Of a stretch of 64,000 nt of DNA, positions 43,058-50,756 are shown piece after piece. The notes beneath the pieces were generated by a model. It did not search any database. It had not been told where the DNA came from and saw nothing but the letters and a program-made list of their open reading frames with translations. Each line of letters opens with the position of its first letter. Position 1 is the first letter of the stretch. The position numbers and the translations under genes are program-made. Origin of the DNA: Nostoc sp. FACHB-110 (GTDB lineage: Bacteria; Cyanobacteriota; Cyanobacteriia; Cyanobacteriales; Nostocaceae); contig NZ_JACJRU010000035.1 of NCBI RefSeq assembly GCF_014697425.1, positions 16,459-80,458 of the forward strand, read 5' to 3'.

Positions 43058-44099
43058 CCACACTCACGCCTTGAGCATGATCTAACAACGGAATCGCACC
43101 TGCAACCTGTAGAGCCAAGGAAGCATTTAAGGCTACAGCATCTTGTTGTGCTGTGGTTCCTTTGCCTTGCAGTACAGCTTTGAGAATTTCGGCATTTTCC
43201 TGGACATCGCCACCCTTGAGGGCATTTATAGACACAGGTGTTACACCCACCTCTTGGGGATTGAGCGTGGTTAACTGCACTTTGCCATCAGACAACACCG
43301 CTAAATCAGTTAAATCCCCCAGGCTGGCTTCATCAATTCTTTCCCGCCCGTGTAAAACGATCGCTTTTTGTTTGCCCAGATTATGTAAGGCTTGAGCCAC
43401 AGTTTCTAAAAGTTTGGGTGTAAATAACCCCACCACTTGCCCCGTCGGACGCAAGGGATTAACTAACGGCCCCAGTAAGTTGAAAACAGTGCGAATCCTC
43501 AAATTGCGCCGCAATTGAGCCACCGCTTTTAAGGCTGGATGCCAACCGGGGGCAAATAAAAAGGTGATCCCGACTTCTTGCAAGGCGGCTTGGACTTTTT
43601 CGCTAGGTGCGCTTAAGTTAACACCCAATGCTTCTAAAACATCCGCGCTACCCGTCAGACTAGAGGCGGAACGATTGCCATGTTTGGCTACAGGGACACC
43701 ATAAGCCGCCACCACAAAAGCCACCGCCGTGGAAATGTTGAAAGTCGATGAACCATCACCACCAGTTCCGCAAGTGTCAATGATAGTGCTGAGTGCTGAG
43801 TGCTGTACACTGAGCGAAGTCGAAGTGTGAGTGCTGAGTGCTTTGCCACTCCCAACTCCCGACTCCCGACTCCCCAAGCTTTGAGATTGTAAGACTTCAG
43901 CCATACCGGTTAATTCTTCGGCGGAAACGCCTTTAAAATTGAGGGCGGTTAAAATTGCTCCTGATAATTCTGGGGGAACAGCTTCACTCAGCCACCCTTG
44001 CATTAATTCCGCAGCTTGGGGGCGTGTCAAAGATTGACCGTCTATTAATTGCTGTAGCAGAATATACCAGCTTGTAGAAATTTCTGAGGAATTTGTCAT
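42987..44099 (-). CDS. trpD: Anthranilate phosphoribosyltransferase with repeat-derived insertion
   Basis: About 370 aa from the ATG at 44099. Transfers phosphoribose to anthranilate in tryptophan synthesis. Motifs: DTCGTGGDGSSTFNIS, KHGNRSASSLTGSADVLEAL, HGRERIDEASLGDLTDL and FLSN end. Between MAEVLQSQ and IIDTCGTGG there are about 25-30 extra residues (GSRESGVGSGK, ALSTHTSTSLSVQHSALST) encoded by two heptamer arrays. The insertion keeps the frame and lies in a loop before the PRPP-binding site, so the enzyme is probably active. The 3' end overlaps the convergent retropepsin-like gene by 71 bp. Confidence 0.94.
   Translation of the reverse strand: MTNSSEISTSWYILLQQLIDGQSLTRPQAAELMQGWLSEAVPPELSGAILTALNFKGVSAEELTGMAEVLQSQSLGSRESGVGSGKALSTHTSTSLSVQHSALSTIIDTCGTGGDGSSTFNISTAVAFVVAAYGVPVAKHGNRSASSLTGSADVLEALGVNLSAPSEKVQAALQEVGITFLFAPGWHPALKAVAQLRRNLRIRTVFNLLGPLVNPLRPTGQVVGLFTPKLLETVAQALHNLGKQKAIVLHGRERIDEASLGDLTDLAVLSDGKVQLTTLNPQEVGVTPVSINALKGGDVQENAEILKAVLQGKGTTAQQDAVALNASLALQVAGAIPLLDHAQGVSVAREILQSGSPWQKLEDLVQFLSN
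43785..43880. repeat. Heptamer repeats inside trpD
   Basis: Plus strand shows GTGCTGA units (agtgctgagtgctgagtgct), a dispersed motif (actgagcgaagtcgaagtg), another GTGCTGA unit and then ACTCCCR units (actcccaactcccgactccc). Total about 95 bp, all within the trpD reading frame. Confidence 0.9.
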
Positions 44100-44201
44100 A
44101 GCTAGGGTTTTAAGTGATGAAAATGCGATCGCCAAGGCTTGCTAAAAAGCGGACATGGCAGCTATCGTACCGGAAAATGAGCAGCTATCAAAGTTAGTTA
44201 T

Positions 44202-45023
44202 TCATAGAATTTTCTCTATTTGATAGTTAGTAATGAATAATTCTTTCCCTTTCGCAGCACTATTTTGTTTGTAATTATTCATCCCATACTGTAATTCCCA
44301 CTCATAAATATTCGCCCATTGAAAATTATCTCGAATTTGCGGAGAATTATCGTAAGTAATCAGCCAAGGTTGATGGCATTGTTTTAAGCTTTCAGCAAAT
44401 CTTTGATGCTCAAAAGAGGTGTGTAAGTTTCCATCCTTACCATAGAGTCTAGATTTAGTAGCACTAAAATATGGCGGATCTAAAAATAAAAATACATTTT
44501 CACCTTTTTCATTTAACAAGTAACTATAATCTAAGTTAGTTATTTTTATGTCTGCTGTTAAAATAGACTCTAGCTTTTCTAAACGTTCTATTGATGAATA
44601 TGTAAATCTTTTTTCAAAAGCTTCTTGAGAAAAACCACCGGATTCTATAGTACCAGAAAAAGTAATTCTATTAAGGATGAAAAACCGTATTGCTCTTTCT
44701 AAATAAGACAATTCTTTTACATCAATAGTAGTTAGTTCTGTGAATAATAACTTACCATCTGTATATTGATTTTTTATCCTGCGTATTTCTTGAACTAATA
44801 GAGATATATCAGATTGTGCAAGTTTCCAAAATAAGAATAGTTCTGGATTTAAATCATTAATCCAAATTTTTAAATCAGGATATATTTGCTTTAAATAAAT
44901 GAATACAGAACCACCGCCAACAAAAGGTTCTCGAAATTCTGAAAAATTATCTGGTAAGTATTCAATAATCTGTTTTATCGCTTTAGATTTACCTCCAGGA
45001 TAGCGGAGGGGACTTTTGAGCAT
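44202..45023 (-). CDS. Dam-type DNA adenine methyltransferase
   Basis: 273 aa. N6-adenine methylase of the D12 class: N-terminal SPLRYPGGKSKAI, AdoMet-binding FREPFVGGGSVF (about residues 31-42), the target-base DPPYF motif in FLFLDPPYFSATKSRLYG (about 175-192), and the late WLITYDNSP. The family recognises GATC or related sites, but specificity cannot be read here. No restriction enzyme gene is adjacent, so it is an orphan or epigenetic methylase. Lower GC than most neighbours, with AT-rich codons, hints at horizontal origin. Divergent to the cytochrome b561 gene. Confidence 0.9.
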   Translation of the reverse strand: MLKSPLRYPGGKSKAIKQIIEYLPDNFSEFREPFVGGGSVFIYLKQIYPDLKIWINDLNPELFLFWKLAQSDISLLVQEIRRIKNQYTDGKLLFTELTTIDVKELSYLERAIRFFILNRITFSGTIESGGFSQEAFEKRFTYSSIERLEKLESILTADIKITNLDYSYLLNEKGENVFLFLDPPYFSATKSRLYGKDGNLHTSFEHQRFAESLKQCHQPWLITYDNSPQIRDNFQWANIYEWELQYGMNNYKQNSAAKGKELFITNYQIEKIL

Positions 45024-45086
45024 AAGTAAAAAATCGCGCTTTGGCTTACAATATCTTTATATTTGTTGTAGAGAATAAATGTTTTT

Positions 45087-45806
45087 ATGTCTCGTTCTGT
45101 TCCCTATCAACCGTTGTGGTTACGACTACTGCATGGCGTGAGTGGAATTTTTGCGATCGCCACTATCATCACTGGATTTCTAGTTTACAATACCTACGAT
45201 GGCAGATTTGGGAAAATTCCATTTCCGCAAATTGGCGATATTCAAGGGATTCATGGCACTTTTGCCTTATTTTTCTTGATTATACTGCCAGCATTTGCAC
45301 TTTACAGCTTTCATGCTGGCAATAGGCGACTTATCCAAGCTAATTCATGGGAACAACTGCGCCAAGTTGGTAAACCAATTTGGTGGGTGAGTTTGCAAAG
45401 ACTAGCTAACACTCTCATGCTAATTGCTTCAGTTTTTTCCGTCATTTCTGGCAGGATGATGAAAGAAGAATGGCTTCCTGCTGGAGAAATTAATCATATT
45501 TGGTATACGCTACATCTTATCGCTTGGTGTGTGATAATCGGCTGTTTAGCTATTCATCTTTTAATGTCTATTAAAGTGGGTGGTGTGCCATTATTATTGT
45601 CTATGTTTTCTTTGCAGGTTCGCCCAGAAGATAGTCCAAATCAATGGGTTACTCGTTACCGTACTTGGTGGAGTAGCTTGCAAAATAATTTTGGCGAAAG
45701 ATTTAATCAATTGTTAGATAATAATTTAAGTTCGAGAATTATTGAGGCGTTTGTATTGCTTGGAGTTGTTGTTGCATTTCTCCTACCTGTGTTTTTTTCG
45801 GAATAG
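45087..45806 (+). CDS. Cytochrome b/b561-type membrane protein
   Basis: 239 aa with four main membrane helices and one short C-terminal helix. His residues in RLLHGVSGIFAIATIITGFL, IQGIHGTFALFFLIILPAF, and IWYTLHLIAWCVIIGCLAIH fit a di-heme cytochrome b561 (NiFe hydrogenase/formate dehydrogenase-type). It probably moves electrons at the plasma or thylakoid membrane. The partner dehydrogenase is not present. C-terminal helix LLGVVVAFLLPVFF may be an anchor. Confidence 0.85.
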   Translation: MSRSVPYQPLWLRLLHGVSGIFAIATIITGFLVYNTYDGRFGKIPFPQIGDIQGIHGTFALFFLIILPAFALYSFHAGNRRLIQANSWEQLRQVGKPIWWVSLQRLANTLMLIASVFSVISGRMMKEEWLPAGEINHIWYTLHLIAWCVIIGCLAIHLLMSIKVGGVPLLLSMFSLQVRPEDSPNQWVTRYRTWWSSLQNNFGERFNQLLDNNLSSRIIEAFVLLGVVVAFLLPVFFSE

Positions 45807-46121
45807 TAATATTGTTTCTAACACCAAAAAAAAAATTAACCGCAGATGGACGCAGATAAACGCGGATGAATTTGTCTTCTAAGCAAGTAAAAATCGCTCT
45901 AATTTTGATTAAAAATCTTAGGCGTAGGTTGGGTGGAGGAACGGAACCCAACATTCACGCATACTTTGTTGGGTTTCGCTATCGCTGCACCCAACCTACT
46001 ATTATTAATAGGTTCTGGATAATAAAACTTTTAATTCTCACGCAAAGGCGCAAAGACGCAAAGAGTATTTCCTTATTCTCTGTGTTCTCTGCGCCTCTGT
46101 GGTTCGTTTAAAATAATTCTA
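45807..46121. repeat. Spacer made of three dispersed repeat types
   Basis: A CGCAGATAAACGCGGATGAA-type repeat at 45840-45870, a palindromic element 45924-45999 (arms GTAGGTTGGGT/ACCCAACCTAC) related to the one at 1-267, and a CGCAAAGG repeat at 46040-46064 that is followed by an imperfect inverted copy to about 46110. No gene. Confidence 0.75.
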
Positions 46122-47219
46122 TTAGCGTAATGAACGAAATATTACACGTCCGGGAAATTCTTCTTGATTAATGCGTGCATAAACTCGCAAGCAAGTTAAA
46201 ACTTCTCCAGGAATACCGCCACAATTTAGCTGTAAATCATCTTTGGAAAAAGCACATATATCAGCATAAAGTCCTGAGAGTTGGCGAATTCTGACATTGT
46301 GTCCTGATTTATTGGCTTTGTCTGCAATTTTTTTTAAGGTTCGGCGTGATTCTTGTTGTAATTTTCCCCACCATGAATAGCGTTCAACGGGGGGAATGAA
46401 TACTAAAGAATGTATGGCTTCATCTATATCAATCCATGCACGTACAATAGCTAAAATATCATTATTTTCTTCGGCTTTTTGGGTGCGGAGAAAGCGGTCT
46501 GTTAAGGCTTCTATATATTGTTGTTGTTGTTCTGGTTTAGAATTGAAAGGAATAATATCAAAGCTAAAAATACTTTTTAAGGCGTGATGTAAATCTGGTT
46601 CTATTTCTAGAAATTTGAGATATAAATTTAAAAAACCTGCGAGTAATTGTAAATCTTCCGATTCGGGAATGGGGAAAAATTTTGATTTTAAAAGTGCTTT
46701 TTGGGATAAACATAACCCCTGAATATTCACACTACCTTTGAGTCCAGGGTAAATGATTTCATCTCTGATAAAGGGAAGTTGGTAGAAATTAGAATCATCT
46801 TCTACTGCACCAATTTCTTGAGCTAAATCTAAGGTGCGTTGTTGCCAAAATGCAGCTAAATCATCAGGTATTCGTAGCAATTTACGGTGAATTTCATGCC
46901 ATAAATCAGCATCAGTTTGGCTTTGTAAGGTTGCATCACCTAAATATAAACTGAGTTCTGAGTCAGCATTCCAAGCATCACGCAGATGATTTAGTTTTAA
47001 CTCATTTGAAGATTGGATAATCGTCGTTTCTTCTTGATGTGGAGGCTGCAACAAATCTCGGATTTCTTGCAGCAATTCTGCACAAATTTCAGTACCAGGA
47101 TCATCGGGTAATTCTGTATAGGCTTGGTTTAATGCAGCTTCTAGTCCATACAGGCTACACCGCAATAACCTGGCTAATTCTGAGTTTTCTGTTTCTAATA
47201 GTTGACGTAGATGCTGCAT
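46122..47219 (-). CDS. Unrecognised third component of dynamin/SrfB-like locus
   Basis: 365 aa, soluble, mostly helical, acidic in the first half and basic near residues 280-310 (KLQQESRRTLKKIADKANKS). No signal peptide or membrane segment. I do not recognise a family by motif. It starts 91 bp after the SrfB-like gene and ends the minus-strand run, so it is likely co-expressed with the two ATP/GTP-binding partners; by position it would correspond to SrfA in SrfABC-like loci, but similarity is not shown. The spacing repeat at 47249-47301 lies in the short gap. Confidence 0.7.
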   Translation of the reverse strand: MQHLRQLLETENSELARLLRCSLYGLEAALNQAYTELPDDPGTEICAELLQEIRDLLQPPHQEETTIIQSSNELKLNHLRDAWNADSELSLYLGDATLQSQTDADLWHEIHRKLLRIPDDLAAFWQQRTLDLAQEIGAVEDDSNFYQLPFIRDEIIYPGLKGSVNIQGLCLSQKALLKSKFFPIPESEDLQLLAGFLNLYLKFLEIEPDLHHALKSIFSFDIIPFNSKPEQQQQYIEALTDRFLRTQKAEENNDILAIVRAWIDIDEAIHSLVFIPPVERYSWWGKLQQESRRTLKKIADKANKSGHNVRIRQLSGLYADICAFSKDDLQLNCGGIPGEVLTCLRVYARINQEEFPGRVIFRSLR

Positions 47220-47248
47220 GGTGAGTGTGGGTTGGCATTATTTTAAAC

Positions 47249-47301
47249 TGCGCCTTTGCGCCTACCCTGCGGGAAGCCGCTACAGCGTCTATGCGCGAAA
47301 C
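47249..47301. repeat. CTTTGCG / CCTGCGGGAAG repeat in operon spacer
   Basis: tgcgcctttgcgcctaccct followed by gcgggaagccgctacagcgt; the same combination occurs around 60198-60330. Confidence 0.7.
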
Positions 47302-47310
47302 AATTAATTA

Positions 47311-50300
47311 TTAATGTATCCCACAGAAAGGATCGCGTTCTTTATCGACTTCGTTAGGTTGCAATTCTAATTCCGCACGATAAACACAACCTTCTTGTTT
47401 TAAACATTCTTGACTTGTGGATGTCCAGTAGGGAACTTCGCCGGGGTGCATTCGCAAAATACCTTTGTTGTCGAGGGTGACGCGATATTGACAAGGGTAG
47501 TCTGTGGTGACGGATGGTTTACTGAGTGAACCGATACGTATCCATTTTTTTCTGTTAGTTTCGGTGTCAGTTTGATAGACGTAAAATGTATGTTGTCCAG
47601 TGTAAGGAAAGGGTGGTAAGGGATTACTAATTAAACCTTTTCCTGGTTGGGGTGAACCGTCGCGGAGATAATGAAATTCGTGTAGAGATTGGTTATCATT
47701 TGAGTCGATTTCAAAGACTAAATGATAGGCGTTTGGTTGATCTACGGTTGCTGACTCGATGACATTGACTGCAATATCACCATCGGTTAAGTCTTTATTT
47801 GGCCGTTCTACGGCGATGTTCCATTTTAGTTTACCGTCGGCAAATAATGATGTTTCGGAAGCTGCTAATATGGCGGAACCGACATCAATACCGGGAACAT
47901 CAATTAAATAATGGGGATTTCCTTGACATAATAAAACGCTAAATTGTAATGTCTGGTCAATTTCAAATTGCACTTTGATTTTTTTGAGAAACTCCGCTTC
48001 TTCCATCCCTAATTTTTCCATGAGATGTTTACCGTCGAAACTTCCCCATAGTCTTAAATCACCGTCTTCGTAATCTTGGCGGTAAATAATATTAGTTAAC
48101 TGGATACCTTGCCAAGCTGTACGCACTTTAGCGACTGTTTCTAAAGGTGCAATTTGATGCAGTTCTTGTCCGGCTTTGAAGATGGGTAGTAGTTCGTTGC
48201 TTTGGGTTTTACGTTTGAAGTTGCAAGGTAAGTAATAAAATAGATTTTTAACGTCAATTTCTAATTGATTTGCACCTTTTTGTAGCAGTGCTTTTGATTC
48301 TTCAGGGTCAAATCTGAGTCGGCGTAATTTTTCGGCGTAACACGCACCTGCGGAGGTGGCGAGTTTAGTAAATTCTAAGACAAAGGTGATGCGTTCTGGG
48401 TTCCAAACGAAGTAGGGAGACTTGCTAAATTCTTGGTAAATATGGCGTTGTACTAAGTCGAGATTGCAAGTTTTTCCTGAGAGAATTAACCAGTCAACTT
48501 TGTGAGTATTCCAAGCGTCGATGGTGTTATCGTCTGAACGTAGACGGCTTTCCATTAAGCCTTTGGCAATACCAATAGCTTCTTTGATGGCGGAGGTGGC
48601 GACACGTTCAAATTGTTGATTATCTAGGGTGACGGCAATATTATCGGGGTTGTGAATTTGATATTTAATTGCGCTTTGAGTGAGAAGTTCGGCAATTTGT
48701 TGTTCAGAGATTGTAAAGGTTAAAAGTGAATTATCGGCTGGTAATTTTTGTCCAAGTTTGAGTTTGGCGGCTTCTGCATAATCCCACAGTGTGTAGAAGG
48801 TTTGTAAGCGTTGGGGTGCTTGTTGCCAACGGGTTGGTAGGACTTTTTCGGCTGTATCTAAGGCATCTTTATAAGCTGTATCACCTTCGGGGTTTTCTCT
48901 ATCTAAGCATTTTAATAAACTGCCTATTTTGAATTTTCCTTGGTCGAGAAAACGCTCGTTTAATTCGGAACTAATTAAGTCTTCGAGTTTTTCGCTGTCG
49001 ATATCACCACGGGTAACTGCTGTTAAGAGAAAATCTGCGATTGCAACTTTTAATAACCTAAATACTCGCAGGGTAATTAATTCGCCACCGAGTTGTAAAT
49101 GTCCCGATGAACCTAATAGTTTGGGCGTTAATTTATAATATCTGCCGCCTAAGCCTCGGTCTTCATTATTGGCAAAGAAGGGGGTTTTATCTTCTAAGGT
49201 TAATTCAATTAATGCTAAGTCTGTTGTACCACCACCAATATCTAAAACTAATACATTTTGTGACCATTTATTGCCATCGCGGCGACAACGGGTTTTAAAA
49301 GATTCAATCCCAATATTTAAATTACCACCAAATTCTCGCCATAGAAAAAATATCGCTACCGAAACAGCTTCATCGTAAGCTGTTTGCACATCATCAATAC
49401 CTAATTGTTCAACTAATTGCTTAACTTCTTTGCGAACTACTGGTGGTGCAACGGTGGGATAGGTAACAACTGCGGTTAACAGTTCACCTTCAGAAAATCT
49501 GCGTCTGGCGCGTTGGCGATAATCTTCGGTTAAATCAATTAAATGCGCCCAAGCTGCTTGAATTAATTGGTTAACATTAATATTAATTTCGGTATCATTT
49601 AACATTACAGGGAATGTTTTATTCTGCCCAAAATATCGCTTTGGTGAATGATGAAACCGACTGATAATTTCTTTTAAAGAACTGCTAGTACCTTGGGCTA
49701 TTGCTTTTTTTCGATTATCTCTTGCTTCTCGCCCCATTTTCAGCTTTAATACTTCTAAGTTGGCAATTTCTAACTCGCTGGGAATTTCGCTATCGCGGCG
49801 GTCAATATCCAGAACTACGGGAATTAAATTTTGCGATTCTAAGGTGGGAACGCGAAAAACTTCGTGATAAATTTGATATAATTTCTTACTAGCGGCGCGT
49901 TGAAATTTTTCGCTATTACCTAAAGATAATTCGATTTGGCGAATTGCTTCTAAAAATCTTTCTCTGTTATCACTTTCAAAGATTTCGCTTAAACGGCTGG
50001 ATTCGATTTCTAAGTTTTTACTAATATCAATAATAAATTTTTGCCACTCAACTTCGCTGATATCTGGTAGTGCTTCGGAAGCGGGAGAATTGAGCCATTG
50101 CGACAGGCGATCGCGCAATCTTAATTCCTGTTCCCGTGGTAAAATTTCGGCAATAGGGATTTCTATCGGGTCGAACAAAGTCACTGTAGAGTTCGACGTA
50201 CCAAAATCTAAAGCAAACCATCCCGGAAATCTTTTGACTGGTTGATAGTTAACTGGTTCTTCCGGCGGGTTCGGTAGTGACTCAGAATTCATAATTTGCG

Positions 50301-50694
50301 CTTCAGCAGTAGATGGTGTCCATAAATAACAAACAGCCTGAACTTGTCGCGGTTCAGATAATACTGGTTCCCCTGAAAAGTCAGAATCAAAATATTCAAC
50401 AATTACTTGTAAGGTACAGTTGATTGGTTCGGTTAAAGGTTTGTCTAATTTACAAGGATATTGTTCTAGTTGTCCGATTTGGGAAATTTTTGGGGTGACA
50501 GCATCAAAGGGTTTATATGCTTTTTGAATTTGGGTGATTAGTTCGCTGGGTGTGCCTTTAACGGAGAAGTTAATTCGGGCAATATGGGGTACATTATTAC
50601 CAATAGCGACTAGTTGAATTGTGGGAAGTTCTAAATATTCGTTGTCGTTAACTTGAACTTGAAAGCGTGGAGGGAGGCGAATTTCTACTGGCAT
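47311..50694 (-). CDS. SrfB-like actin/Hsp70-fold ATPase, very large
   Basis: 1127 aa. An N-terminal 150-residue beta-rich domain precedes an actin/Hsp70-type ATPase: phosphate-1 motif FALDFGTSNSTVTLF (161-170 core), phosphate-2 VLVLDIGGGTTDLALIEL (core 484-494), adenosine motif WLILSGKT (735-742). Large insertions between motifs are typical of SrfB (PF07520), named after a Salmonella regulated locus. The C-terminal 270 residues are beta-rich. It lies 62 bp after the dynamin-like gene and 91 bp before the 365-aa gene. It probably uses ATP cycling to control its GTPase partner; this is inference. Intact. Confidence 0.82.
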   Translation of the reverse strand: MPVEIRLPPRFQVQVNDNEYLELPTIQLVAIGNNVPHIARINFSVKGTPSELITQIQKAYKPFDAVTPKISQIGQLEQYPCKLDKPLTEPINCTLQVIVEYFDSDFSGEPVLSEPRQVQAVCYLWTPSTAEAQIMNSESLPNPPEEPVNYQPVKRFPGWFALDFGTSNSTVTLFDPIEIPIAEILPREQELRLRDRLSQWLNSPASEALPDISEVEWQKFIIDISKNLEIESSRLSEIFESDNRERFLEAIRQIELSLGNSEKFQRAASKKLYQIYHEVFRVPTLESQNLIPVVLDIDRRDSEIPSELEIANLEVLKLKMGREARDNRKKAIAQGTSSSLKEIISRFHHSPKRYFGQNKTFPVMLNDTEININVNQLIQAAWAHLIDLTEDYRQRARRRFSEGELLTAVVTYPTVAPPVVRKEVKQLVEQLGIDDVQTAYDEAVSVAIFFLWREFGGNLNIGIESFKTRCRRDGNKWSQNVLVLDIGGGTTDLALIELTLEDKTPFFANNEDRGLGGRYYKLTPKLLGSSGHLQLGGELITLRVFRLLKVAIADFLLTAVTRGDIDSEKLEDLISSELNERFLDQGKFKIGSLLKCLDRENPEGDTAYKDALDTAEKVLPTRWQQAPQRLQTFYTLWDYAEAAKLKLGQKLPADNSLLTFTISEQQIAELLTQSAIKYQIHNPDNIAVTLDNQQFERVATSAIKEAIGIAKGLMESRLRSDDNTIDAWNTHKVDWLILSGKTCNLDLVQRHIYQEFSKSPYFVWNPERITFVLEFTKLATSAGACYAEKLRRLRFDPEESKALLQKGANQLEIDVKNLFYYLPCNFKRKTQSNELLPIFKAGQELHQIAPLETVAKVRTAWQGIQLTNIIYRQDYEDGDLRLWGSFDGKHLMEKLGMEEAEFLKKIKVQFEIDQTLQFSVLLCQGNPHYLIDVPGIDVGSAILAASETSLFADGKLKWNIAVERPNKDLTDGDIAVNVIESATVDQPNAYHLVFEIDSNDNQSLHEFHYLRDGSPQPGKGLISNPLPPFPYTGQHTFYVYQTDTETNRKKWIRIGSLSKPSVTTDYPCQYRVTLDNKGILRMHPGEVPYWTSTSQECLKQEGCVYRAELELQPNEVDKERDPFCGIH

Positions 50695-50717
50695 TTTTTA
50701 GTTCCTTTCTTTTATTT

Positions 50718-50743
50718 CGCGCAAAGGCGCAAAGGCGCAAAGA
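50718..50743. repeat. CGCAAAGG repeat in operon spacer
   Basis: cgcgcaaaggcgcaaaggcg and following bases, in the 62-bp gap between the SrfB-like and GTPase genes. Confidence 0.75.
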
Positions 50744-50756
50744 AGATATCAATTCG

